From Methanocorpusculum sp. (GTDB lineage Archaea > Halobacteriota > Methanomicrobia > Methanomicrobiales > Methanocorpusculaceae), in NCBI GenBank assembly GCA_029986255.1, contig DALTYD010000040.1:1-6126 (forward strand): DNA of 6,126 nucleotides, written 5' to 3'. The position numbers and the translations under genes were made by a program. The notes under the pieces were generated by a model. It searched no databases. It saw nothing but the letters and a program-made list of their open reading frames with translations, and was not told where the DNA came from. This document shows, one piece after another, positions 1 to 6,112 of the stretch (positions are counted from its first letter, which is position 1; each line of letters begins with the position of its first letter).

Positions 1-493
1 AAAAATCAATAATTAATGAAAAATATTTGCAAGAATAGTATCCATATTTAGGGAAAACAATAGTTAAAGAAATTTTTTGGATTATATGGAAGAAAATAAG
101 ATACTTTTTCAAAATAATTTCCAACTTCTTAAGGGAGATCTATTAGCAATATTTTTTAATGCGCATAAATATTTATAAAAATAAACATATTTCAAATGGT
201 GCGGGAACAAGATAAGATTATGGAGAAGAGAAAATTCAAGATATATTATAAGATTGTAAAAATAGACAGAAGAGATAAGAGGAATGAAGTTGTTTAACAT
301 TATGATTAACAGGTAGATAAAGTTAAATGGAGATGTATTCAATCAAAGCAGTTGTTTCAGAAGGTTTTTTAACATCTGAGACATTGCCAACAAATATAAA
401 AAATAAAAATATCTATAAAAGATAAATGCACAAGCAGATATACCATAAAGAAAACTCAATAACATTCTAGCCCACGCAAATAAAAAAATGAGA
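1..493. other. AT-rich stretch without a supportable gene
   Basis: This stretch lies downstream of the minus-strand pdxT gene. A sample at 121-180 is about 25% GC, well below the flanking genes. The longest open frame, on the minus strand at 109-342, would have to start with TTG, has no ribosome binding site and gives a Phe/Leu/Ile/Tyr-rich product typical of random AT-rich DNA, so it is not called. A perfect 12-bp palindrome, ATAAATATTTAT, lies at 165-176 and ATGCGCAT at 159-166, both plausible by chance here. I see no tRNA, snoRNA-like or repeat-array signature. The part next to 493 is probably the 3' untranslated region of the pdx operon. Confidence 0.6.
482..488 (-). terminator. Putative oligo-T terminator of the pdxS-pdxT operon
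   Basis: Seven consecutive A residues on the plus strand give a T7 tract on the minus strand, beginning 5 nt after the pdxT stop codon. Archaeal RNA polymerase commonly terminates at oligo-T tracts without a hairpin, and no stem is visible immediately upstream. More A-rich runs at about 400-415 could act as back-up sites. The role is inferred from position and composition only. Confidence 0.45.
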
Positions 494-1060
494 TTATGCC
501 GTGATAATCATCTCCAAAAAGAACTTATGAATCCGAGTATCAGAATCAAGTTCAGGATGGAATGCAAGTGCCAGTTGATTATCCTCTCGTGCTGCGACGA
601 CACGCCCATCCACCATAGCCAGAACCTCAACCCCATCTCCAATATTAGAAATACAAGGAGCACGGATAAATGTCATCGGTACATCTCCTACACCAGAAAA
701 TGGTGCAATTGTATTAAAACTTCCTAACTGTCTCCCATAGACATTGCGTACAGCCGTAATATCCATCGTTGCAAGGCACGGAAACCCCCCCTCAATCCGC
801 CGAGCAAGAATAATCAAACCAGCACAAGTACCCATCACAGGGAGACCACCCATAATCATTTCACGCAACGGTTCAAATAATCCAAACTCATACAAAAGCT
901 TCGTCATCGTCGTGCTTTCTCCACCTGGAAGCACTAGACCATCAAAATGCCCACAAAGATTCGCTGGTTTCCGGATCTCAAAGGTTTCCACACCAAGAGA
1001 TGAGAGACGCACGACATGTTCCTCAAACGCTCCCTGTAATGCAAGAACACCAATTCGCAT
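494..1060 (-). CDS. pdxT: Pyridoxal 5'-phosphate synthase glutaminase subunit PdxT
   Basis: PdxT hydrolyses glutamine and passes the ammonia to PdxS for vitamin B6 (PLP) synthesis in the cytoplasm. The 188-residue product has the usual length of this class I glutamine amidotransferase family. Visible motifs are the N-terminal GVLALQGAFEEH with Gln9, the LPGGEST loop at residues 44-50, the nucleophile Cys79 in GTCAGLI, and the catalytic His168 and Glu170 in AFHPEL. All three triad residues are present, so the glutaminase should be active. The ATG start fits the conserved N-terminus of the family. It lies 6 nt after the pdxS stop, and the only Shine-Dalgarno-like element (GAGG) is about 13 nt upstream, inside the end of pdxS, so translation is probably coupled to pdxS. 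The identification is secure. Confidence 0.97.
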   Translation of the reverse strand: MRIGVLALQGAFEEHVVRLSSLGVETFEIRKPANLCGHFDGLVLPGGESTTMTKLLYEFGLFEPLREMIMGGLPVMGTCAGLIILARRIEGGFPCLATMDITAVRNVYGRQLGSFNTIAPFSGVGDVPMTFIRAPCISNIGDGVEVLAMVDGRVVAAREDNQLALAFHPELDSDTRIHKFFLEMIITA

Positions 1061-1066
1061 ATGATC

Positions 1067-1942
1067 TTAATTGCCTCGTGCTGCCATCAGAACTGAAATC
1101 TCGTCAGCATTAATCCCAACCATAGCATCACCAATATCCTCAGAAATTTCCGCTAATATCTTCGCATCACTATAATTTGTCACCGCTTTCACAATAGCTG
1201 CGGCACGCTTTGCTGGATTACTAGACTTAAATACACCAGACCCCACAAATACACCCTCAGCACCGAGCTGCATCATCAAAGCCGCATCTGCAGGAGTGGC
1301 AATCCCACCAGCAGCAAAATTCACCACAGGAAGCTTTCCGTTCTCATGGACGAACTTGATCAAATCATAAGGAACCTGAAATTGTTTTGCGGCCTCATAC
1401 AGCTCATCTCCACGCATGCCAACAACTGCACGAATCTCACTCTGCATCGTACGCATGTGGTGCACAGCCTGAACCACATCACCAGTTCCAGCCTCTCCTT
1501 TTGTCCGAATCATCGTTGCACCCTCAGAAACACGACGAAGGGCCTCACTAAGATTTCGCGCACCACACACAAATGGTACATTAAATTGTGTCTTGTCAAT
1601 GTGATACACATCGTCTGCGGGAGACAGTACTTCACTCTCGTCAATATAATCGATCTCCAACGCCTCAAGGATTTGAGCTTCCACAAAATGGCCTATTCGA
1701 ACTTTTGCCATCACGGGAATCGAAACAACCGATTGAATCATCCTAATCAGCTTTGGATCACTCATTCGAGACACACCACCTGCCGCACGAATGTCGGCTG
1801 GAATACGTTCTAGCGCCATTACAGCACAGGCTCCAGCCTCCTCAGCAATCTTTGCTTGATCAGGCGTTGTCACATCCATAATGACGCCACCTTTCAGCAT
1901 TTGTGCGAGTTCCTTGTTCAGTTTCTGACGATTTTCTTTCAT
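1067..1942 (-). CDS. pdxS: Pyridoxal 5'-phosphate synthase synthase subunit PdxS
   Basis: PdxS condenses ribose 5-phosphate, glyceraldehyde 3-phosphate and ammonia into PLP. In characterised homologues, twelve PdxS subunits form a double-hexamer core carrying PdxT. The 291-residue product is a TIM barrel of normal length (about 290-295). Catalytic residues known from Bacillus PdxS are present: Asp23 in GGVIMDV, Lys80 in PVMAKVRIGH (first Schiff-base lysine) and Lys148 in MIRTKGE (second lysine). The phosphate-binding loops FAAGGIATP (209-217) and FVGSGVFKS (232-240) are intact. The open frame runs 37 codons further upstream to an ATG at 2053, but that extension does not resemble the family. 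The chosen start gives the standard N-terminus MKENRQKLNKELAQ and is preceded by a GTGAT ribosome-binding element. pdxS is the first gene of the operon with pdxT. Its GC content, sampled near 50-55%, is higher than that of the other genes here, perhaps reflecting strong protein conservation. Confidence 0.98.
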   Translation of the reverse strand: MKENRQKLNKELAQMLKGGVIMDVTTPDQAKIAEEAGACAVMALERIPADIRAAGGVSRMSDPKLIRMIQSVVSIPVMAKVRIGHFVEAQILEALEIDYIDESEVLSPADDVYHIDKTQFNVPFVCGARNLSEALRRVSEGATMIRTKGEAGTGDVVQAVHHMRTMQSEIRAVVGMRGDELYEAAKQFQVPYDLIKFVHENGKLPVVNFAAGGIATPADAALMMQLGAEGVFVGSGVFKSSNPAKRAAAIVKAVTNYSDAKILAEISEDIGDAMVGINADEISVLMAARGN

Positions 1943-1946
1943 AACT

Positions 1947-1951
1947 ATCAC
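1947..1951 (-). promoter_or_regulatory. Ribosome binding site supporting the pdxS start
   Basis: On the minus strand, GTGAT lies 4 nt before the ATG at 1942. It matches the 3' part of the archaeal Shine-Dalgarno consensus GGAGGTGAT. It is weak on its own, but together with family length it favours this start over the upstream ATG at 2053. Confidence 0.45.
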
Positions 1952-1968
1952 ATCAAATATTATGTTCA

Positions 1969-1988
1969 AACGGCTTATGAAGGCCGTT
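1969..1988. repeat. Inverted repeat at the predicted pdxS transcription start
   Basis: The arms AACGGC (1969-1974) and GCCGTT (1983-1988) are perfect complements. The pairing can extend inward as AACGGCTT with AAGGCCGTT, leaving one bulged G and a 3-nt ATG loop. It is GC-rich within a very AT-rich spacer. It sits about 26 nt upstream of the pdxS start codon and about where transcription should begin given the TATA-like box at 1997-2006. It could be an operator covering the start site or a short leader hairpin. The structure is seen directly and its function is inferred. Confidence 0.45.
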
Positions 1989-1996
1989 GGAGAATG

Positions 1997-2006
1997 TTTT
2001 ATATTT
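1997..2006 (-). promoter_or_regulatory. Candidate TATA box of the pdxS-pdxT operon
   Basis: The minus strand reads AAATATAAAA, set in TAAAATAAATATAAAACA, similar to the archaeal TATA consensus. Placing the start of transcription about 25 nt downstream gives a position near 1976 and an untranslated leader of roughly 35 nt containing the GTGAT ribosome-binding element. The spacer is AT-rich, so chance matches are frequent. The spacing is the main support. Confidence 0.4.
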
Positions 2007-2415
2007 ATTTTACTAACACAAATATGAGGTTTCCGAAAATTCAGGATATTCACAGAAAATCAGAGAGTGGGTATACTAAATATAAGACCAATATCTATGA
2101 TAATTCCAGAATATATATTCAAAACAGAAACAGAAAAAAAAGCCATGGGAAAAGAAACATCGGATTTATTCAGGAAAATCTGCAGAACTTGCTAAAAGTA
2201 TGCAATAGCGCATTCAAATGGATAGTTACTTTCTCGATACACACATACCGCGATCAATGATGACATGACTATCAAAAAAAAATAGAGCAATAAAATATAC
2301 CACAGTATCAGCGCGTTTTGGGGATATTAATACTAGCACAGTTCCTGTAACAATACATCCAACATTTATCGATATGATTTTCATCTGTCCATCCCAACAA
2401 TTGTATCGTATATCA

Positions 2416-4437
2416 ATGGCCGTTGAATCTACAATGATGGAACTGTTCCTGCTGCTTGCAGCAACACTAGTAGTACTATTGATCAGCAGTAAAATTCATT
2501 TGCCCACGATTATCGGATTTTTTGTTACAGGAATTCTTATCGGACCCTCATGCCTGCACCTGTTCACCTATGAACAGGTCAGTCTAGTTGCCGAATTCGG
2601 ACTAATTCTCCTTATGTTTACGATAGGGCTGGAGATATCACTCAAAAATCTTTTTGCAATGAAGCGACTTGTTCTGATTGCAGGAGGAATACAAATTCTT
2701 TTAACAACGCTGCTAGTATGGTTAATTCTGAATATTGTTGCGGGGATAGAATCGGGAACAGCACTATTAATTGGATTTATGGTGGCTTCCTCTTCGACAG
2801 CGATTGTATTGAATCTTTATCAAAACAATGGCCAGATCGATACACATCACGGAAAACTTATCCTTGCCATTTTGATCAGCCAAGATATTGCAGTAATTCC
2901 AATTATGCTTTTTTTGCCAGTGATTGCTGGAATCAACGGAGATATTATCTCTTCACTAACGACACTTGGAACCGATATTATAGTGCTTGTGGTAGTTCTA
3001 GGGATTGCACTAATGGTGGTACCACGCATTCTCGATGTAGTTGCTGCTCGTAGAAACCGAGAACTGTTCATCATCTCCGTAGTTACAATCTGTATAGGAG
3101 TTTCGTGGATTCTATCACTTGCTAACGTGTCAATATCATTAGGAGCATTTCTTGCAGGTGTTGCAATTGCTGGTTCGGCGTATAACCATGAAGTACTCGG
3201 AATCATCATGCCTATCCGAGATCTGATGACTAGTGTGTTCTTCATCTCAGTTGGTATGATGCTGTCGGTAGCATTCATGCTAAGTCATATCTTACTCATT
3301 CTATCACTCGTGGTGCTACTACTCTTAGGAAAGACCATTATTACTACTATTGCAGGATTACTAGCGGGATCTCCTGCAAGTGCAGCGATTATTGGTGGAG
3401 TTGGTCTTGCACATATTGGAGAATTTTCGTTTGTGCTAGGAGCAGCAGGCATGTCACTTGACCTGCTAAATGATACGATATACCAGGTGTTTCTTGCAGT
3501 GGCGATTCTATCAATGACTATTGCCCCGTTTGCGGTAGATGCAGCACCACAAGTATCACGAAAGGTGATCTATGTCTCAATGTTCAAACACCAACGCTCC
3601 CCTGACGAGGGAGAGGTGTGGAAAACAAAGAACGAAGAGGAACATGAATCTGTAATTGTGGTCGGGTTTGGACCAGCAGGGAAGTACGTGGTTCGAGCAC
3701 TGAAACGAGTAGGTAGAGAGTATATTATTCTTGAGATGAATCCAGAGACAGTTGCAAATGAGCGAGCAAAGGGGGAGAATATTGCCTATGGGGATGCATC
3801 ACTAGAGCCAATTCTCAAATATGCGGGAATCGAAAAAGCAAAAACGTTAGTGATTACGATTCCAGATTCGGCGACGGTACGGGGGATTGCCTCATCAGCT
3901 CGACGGATGAATCCTCGAACAACAATAATTACACGAACACGATATACAGGAGAGAGTCCAACATTGTTCAAGATAGGAGTGGACGAAGTGATTGCAGACG
4001 AGCGTGAAGCTGGTCTGGCGATGACACGAAGAGTATTTGCAAGCGAAAATGTCCCAGCAGAGGATCTTGATCAGTACGTCCGAGAGGTACGCACAGAGAT
4101 CGTTGCAGAACGTGAGGAAGCAATGGCACAGAAAGCAGAAGAGAGTAGGCTGCGACGGATATCAGCAAAGCTTGAACCGATAGAAAAGACGGAATTTGTG
4201 CATGTTCCTATACACCCACTGTCAGATGCTGCTGGAAAGGCTTTATCCGAGCTACATCTGCGAAAACAGTTCCATGTATCGATTGTGTCATTACGTCGTG
4301 CATCTGGTGAGAATATCATTACCCCCGATGGGACAACAATTCTCCTTCCTCATGATATAGTACTATTGTCTGGAAGTCACGAGGATATCACGACGGTACA
4401 ACGGTTATTCAGTAACAAGAGTAAACCATGTACATAA
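2416..4437 (+). CDS. CPA2-family cation:proton antiporter with C-terminal RCK (TrkA-N/TrkA-C) domains
   Basis: A membrane antiporter of the KefB/Na+-H+ exchanger type, expected to exchange K+ or Na+ for protons. The 673-residue product starts with about 12-13 hydrophobic segments (residues 6-376). These carry family motifs: LPTIIGFFVTGILIGP (29-44), ASSSTAIVLN (124-133), the ion-site motif SQDIAVIP (155-162), SLGAFLAGVAIAGS (241-254), FFISVGMML (275-283) and AHIGEFSFVLG (332-342). A TrkA-N Rossmann domain follows (about 411-540) with dinucleotide motif VVGFGPAG (415-422), acidic Glu440 after strand 2 and YGDAS (458-462). A charged helical linker (about 548-590) leads to a TrkA-C domain (593-665). 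The RCK part probably gates transport by binding a nucleotide or other ligand. No ribosome binding site is visible. Starts at 2374, 2416, 2434 and 2437 are possible. I chose 2416 because the first membrane helix follows at once. The transported ion cannot be told from sequence. Confidence 0.93.
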   Translation: MAVESTMMELFLLLAATLVVLLISSKIHLPTIIGFFVTGILIGPSCLHLFTYEQVSLVAEFGLILLMFTIGLEISLKNLFAMKRLVLIAGGIQILLTTLLVWLILNIVAGIESGTALLIGFMVASSSTAIVLNLYQNNGQIDTHHGKLILAILISQDIAVIPIMLFLPVIAGINGDIISSLTTLGTDIIVLVVVLGIALMVVPRILDVVAARRNRELFIISVVTICIGVSWILSLANVSISLGAFLAGVAIAGSAYNHEVLGIIMPIRDLMTSVFFISVGMMLSVAFMLSHILLILSLVVLLLLGKTIITTIAGLLAGSPASAAIIGGVGLAHIGEFSFVLGAAGMSLDLLNDTIYQVFLAVAILSMTIAPFAVDAAPQVSRKVIYVSMFKHQRSPDEGEVWKTKNEEEHESVIVVGFGPAGKYVVRALKRVGREYIILEMNPETVANERAKGENIAYGDASLEPILKYAGIEKAKTLVITIPDSATVRGIASSARRMNPRTTIITRTRYTGESPTLFKIGVDEVIADEREAGLAMTRRVFASENVPAEDLDQYVREVRTEIVAEREEAMAQKAEESRLRRISAKLEPIEKTEFVHVPIHPLSDAAGKALSELHLRKQFHVSIVSLRRASGENIITPDGTTILLPHDIVLLSGSHEDITTVQRLFSNKSKPCT

Positions 4438-4536
4438 TACATCCAAAATATTTTTGAGGATAATCATACAATCGTTGTAGTAATTAATATTATGTATTTT
4501 ATCAAGAATTTTAATAAGGAACAGAGAGATCCAGAA

Positions 4537-4547
4537 TTAATATATAC
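4537..4547 (+). promoter_or_regulatory. TATA box of the double-HTH protein gene
   Basis: TTAATATATAC is the best archaeal TATA-box match in the window. Transcription starting about 25 nt downstream (near 4568) would leave a leader of about 28 nt that contains the purine-rich ribosome binding site at 4580-4586. The 158-bp spacer after the antiporter also has a T5 run at 4451-4455 that might end antiporter transcription. Together these suggest independent transcription of the downstream gene. Confidence 0.55.
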
Positions 4548-4579
4548 TTTAAAGTCAATGTTCATCGAATATTCATTTT

Positions 4580-4586
4580 AGGGGGA
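4580..4586 (+). promoter_or_regulatory. Ribosome binding site of the double-HTH protein gene
   Basis: AGGGGGA ends 9 nt before the ATG at 4596, a normal spacing. It is the only strong purine-rich Shine-Dalgarno-like element before a gene start in this window and fixes this start codon. Confidence 0.7.
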
Positions 4587-4595
4587 ATAATAAAT

Positions 4596-5204
4596 ATGGC
4601 TCCAAAAAAGAGACAAAAGGATTTATTGAAACTGTTTTCAGAAATTACGCAGAAAACAAAGATTGTGGAGCCCATGAAGCAACTTCACGGAACACTGCGA
4701 GATCAGGATGCAGTTGAGCGTGAGATAGCCTTAATTATGCGAGAAATTCAAGAAAAAGGTTTTTTTAAGACGAAATTAGAACCGATTCAACTTGCTCGAC
4801 TAATTACAGCATTCCATGCTGGGAAAAATGATACGGAAATTGCTCGAGAACTTGGGGATGAAAAGTTGTCAAAGACAGTGGCTCGCGCCCGCGTTCGAAT
4901 GAAACTATTCCGAGATCTCGATTTTAATATGCCATTTGATCAGGAGCAGATGAAAACACTGATGAATACCGATAAGACGATGAAAGAGATCTCAGAAGAG
5001 CTAGGTATCAGTCCAACAACTCTTCGCGAGTACAGGCATGTAATTGAACAACGAGACGACAATACGCTGGATCCTTACTTGGAACGAATTCGTGATATAA
5101 TGGAGGATCGAGATCTAACGGAAAAGATGGCATCTGGTTTACAGGAAGATACACTAGGAGAAGCTATTGATGTTTCGGAATCAGATAGTATTGAAATCAA
5201 TTAA
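4596..5204 (+). CDS. Double helix-turn-helix protein resembling archaeal conditioned medium-induced protein 4
   Basis: A soluble 202-residue protein with no membrane segment, signal peptide or cysteine cluster. Two helix-turn-helix-like segments are visible: residues 78-105 (NDTEIARELGDEKLSKTVAR and onward) and 127-150 (KTMKEISEELGISPTTLREY and onward), the second with a typical AxxLGIS-like turn. The N-terminal half is charged and helical, and the C-terminal tail (about 184-202) is acidic. From memory, the layout (N-terminal helical part, two HTH units with an RAR-type recognition helix, then a short acidic tail) matches the archaeal family annotated 'conditioned medium-induced protein 4', named from haloarchaea. 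That family has no firmly established biochemical role that I know of. DNA binding is a reasonable inference from the HTH units. It has its own TATA box and ribosome binding site, and a hairpin follows the stop. Alternatives are a sigma-like or other HTH regulator. The coding call is firm; the family name less so. Confidence 0.8.
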   Translation: MAPKKRQKDLLKLFSEITQKTKIVEPMKQLHGTLRDQDAVEREIALIMREIQEKGFFKTKLEPIQLARLITAFHAGKNDTEIARELGDEKLSKTVARARVRMKLFRDLDFNMPFDQEQMKTLMNTDKTMKEISEELGISPTTLREYRHVIEQRDDNTLDPYLERIRDIMEDRDLTEKMASGLQEDTLGEAIDVSESDSIEIN

Positions 5205-5219
5205 TTTATATCTATATTC

Positions 5220-5237
5220 ATCATTCTTTTGAATGAT
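5220..5237 (+). repeat. Perfect hairpin between the HTH gene and the UPF0173 gene
   Basis: ATCATTC (5220-5226) and GAATGAT (5231-5237) form a perfect 7-bp stem with a TTTT loop. It starts 15 nt after the HTH-gene stop codon and ends about 10 nt before the TATA-like element of the next gene. It could be a terminator or 3'-end stabiliser of the upstream mRNA, or a protein-binding dyad upstream of the next promoter. No T-run follows directly, which weakens the terminator reading. Confidence 0.45.
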
Positions 5238-5246
5238 ATACCCACC

Positions 5247-5256
5247 TTTATCAATA
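5247..5256 (+). promoter_or_regulatory. Candidate TATA-like element of the UPF0173 hydrolase gene
   Basis: TTTATCAATA is centred about 25 nt before the ATG at 5276, so transcription would begin at or very near the start codon and the mRNA would be leaderless or nearly so. This fits the absence of any Shine-Dalgarno sequence there. An alternative is GATATAC at 5235-5241, which would give a leader of about 13 nt. The match to consensus is moderate. Confidence 0.35.
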
Positions 5257-5275
5257 CAAAAAAGAAATAGATGAT

Positions 5276-5938
5276 ATGTATATTCGATATATTGGGCATT
5301 CCTGCTTTTCTCTTGAAGGATCTAAGAAAGTTTTAATTGATCCCATGCCCACAAACGCTGCAGAGATCGCAGCTGATCTGGTGATAGTAACACATGGGCA
5401 CAAAGATCACCTAGGGATCACAGTTGAACTAAAAAGACCCACTGTTGCAATTCATGAGCTTGCAAATTATTTATCTCGAAAAGGAGTTCCTACAACAGGA
5501 ATGAACATTGGGGGAACATTGATGTTGGATCTAATGAAAGTAACTATGGTCCCAGCATTGCACTCTTCTTCTGTGACGGAAAACAATGCAGAGTTGTATA
5601 TGGGTTCTTCTGTCGGATTCGTAGTGGAACTGGATGAGACTGTAGTGTACCATGCAGGAGATACAGCACTATTTTCAGACATGAAGATGATCCACGATCT
5701 CTATCACCCAGATGTTTCTCTATTACCTGTAGGGGATCTGTATACAATGGGACCTTCCGAAGCGATGATAGCAGCAGAGTGGATTGGGGCGCCGCTAGTG
5801 ATTCCCATGCATTATAATACATTTCCAGCAATTAGTCAAGATTTAACAGAATTTCAGTATGCAATTGAAACAACAACAGAGATGAAAGTGGCTATACTAA
5901 AACCAGGCGAAGGAATTGATATCTGCCCACACCAATGA
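5276..5938 (+). CDS. UPF0173 family metal-dependent hydrolase (metallo-beta-lactamase fold)
   Basis: A soluble 220-residue protein, the normal length of this UlaG-like branch of the metallo-beta-lactamase superfamily. Metal ligands are all visible: the signature THGHKDHLG (39-47) with His40, His42, Asp44 and His45, then His96 in PALHSSS, Asp129 in YHAGDTALF and His179 in IPMHYNTFP. Other family hallmarks are the N-terminal YIGHSCF (5-11), LIDPMPTN (20-27), HELANYLSRKGV (60-71) and PVGDLYTMGP (151-160). It should bind two metal ions and hydrolyse a phosphoester, lactone or related bond, but the substrate of UPF0173 proteins is not established. The ATG at 5276 puts the conserved first strand right at the N-terminus, and the earlier ATG at 5271 is out of frame. 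No ribosome binding site is seen. It follows the HTH gene by 71 bp and may have its own promoter. Confidence 0.94.
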   Translation: MYIRYIGHSCFSLEGSKKVLIDPMPTNAAEIAADLVIVTHGHKDHLGITVELKRPTVAIHELANYLSRKGVPTTGMNIGGTLMLDLMKVTMVPALHSSSVTENNAELYMGSSVGFVVELDETVVYHAGDTALFSDMKMIHDLYHPDVSLLPVGDLYTMGPSEAMIAAEWIGAPLVIPMHYNTFPAISQDLTEFQYAIETTTEMKVAILKPGEGIDICPHQ

Positions 5939-6058
5939 AACACGCATAAGACAACATCATTATTTCTATCAAAGAAAAACTCCACAACATTTTCAAACAC
6001 ACTATCATAGAATGAACTCTCAGTTGGCTTGATAGATAAGAGACAACTAGAAATTCAA

Positions 6059-6074
6059 TTTCATTAAAATGAAA
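6059..6074. repeat. Short palindrome downstream of the hydrolase gene
   Basis: TTTCATT and AATGAAA are perfect complements separated by AA. The stem would need to open to give a workable loop. It lies in AT-rich spacer about 120 bp beyond the hydrolase stop, with no T-run after it on either strand. It may be part of a regulatory region for a gene beyond the window, or chance. Confidence 0.25.
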
Positions 6075-6095
6075 GAAAAAATGAAAAATTATCAT

Positions 6096-6112
6096 AATAT
6101 TTTTGAAATATT
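6096..6112. repeat. Short AT-only stem at the right edge
   Basis: AATATTT and AAATATT flank a TTG spacer, giving a 7-bp perfect inverted repeat. The left half belongs to the string AATATTTTTGA, which also occurs at 4447-4457 after the antiporter gene. Such strings are expected by chance in DNA this AT-rich, so the support is low. Confidence 0.2.

Larger units (their letters stand above)
1943..2415. other. Divergent intergenic region between pdxS and the antiporter gene
   Basis: About 470 bp separate the two divergent genes. Near pdxS it holds the ribosome-binding element, dyad and TATA-like box described separately. The open frames crossing it (plus 1856-2260 and the minus extension of pdxS to 2053) are shadows with no ribosome binding site. 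Between about 2050 and 2360 I see no gene. Notable items are a pair GATAGT (2221-2226) and ACTATC (2268-2273) that could close a 41-nt loop, followed by an A9 run at 2274-2282. Near the antiporter, TTTATCGATAT (2365-2375) and GTATATC (2408-2414) are weak TATA-like elements. It is long for a compact archaeal genome and could hide a small RNA, but nothing specific supports one. Confidence 0.5.

Noticed and set aside
109..342. Minus-strand open frame of 77 codons with a hydrophobic product
   Set aside because: It begins with TTG, has no ribosome binding site, and its Phe/Leu/Ile/Tyr/Asn bias is what random AT-rich DNA encodes.
1943..2053. 37-residue N-terminal extension of PdxS
   Set aside because: It is encoded by AT-rich spacer, overlaps the TATA-like box and dyad, and does not resemble PdxS. 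Starting at 1942 gives the normal family length.
1856..2260. Plus-strand open frame of 134 codons antisense to the pdxS start
   Set aside because: No ribosome binding site, composition changes midway from antisense pdxS to AT-rich spacer, and no recognisable motif.
2257..2263. ATGATGA resembling a C box of an archaeal C/D guide RNA
   Set aside because: No CTGA D box lies at a suitable distance downstream, and there are no C'/D' boxes, so a guide RNA is not supported.
2418..2425. GGCCGTTG repeated from the pdxS dyad region (1982-1989)
   Set aside because: The second copy is within the first codons of the antiporter and lacks the other arm of the dyad, so it is probably chance.
2847..3278. 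Minus-strand open frame of 143 codons inside the antiporter gene
   Set aside because: It is the complement of the membrane-domain coding sequence, and its Ser/Thr/Ile/Arg-rich product is typical of an antisense shadow.
5892..6095. Minus-strand open frame of 67 codons converging on the hydrolase gene
   Set aside because: It overlaps the hydrolase 3' end by 47 bp, lacks a ribosome binding site and has a low-complexity aromatic-rich product.
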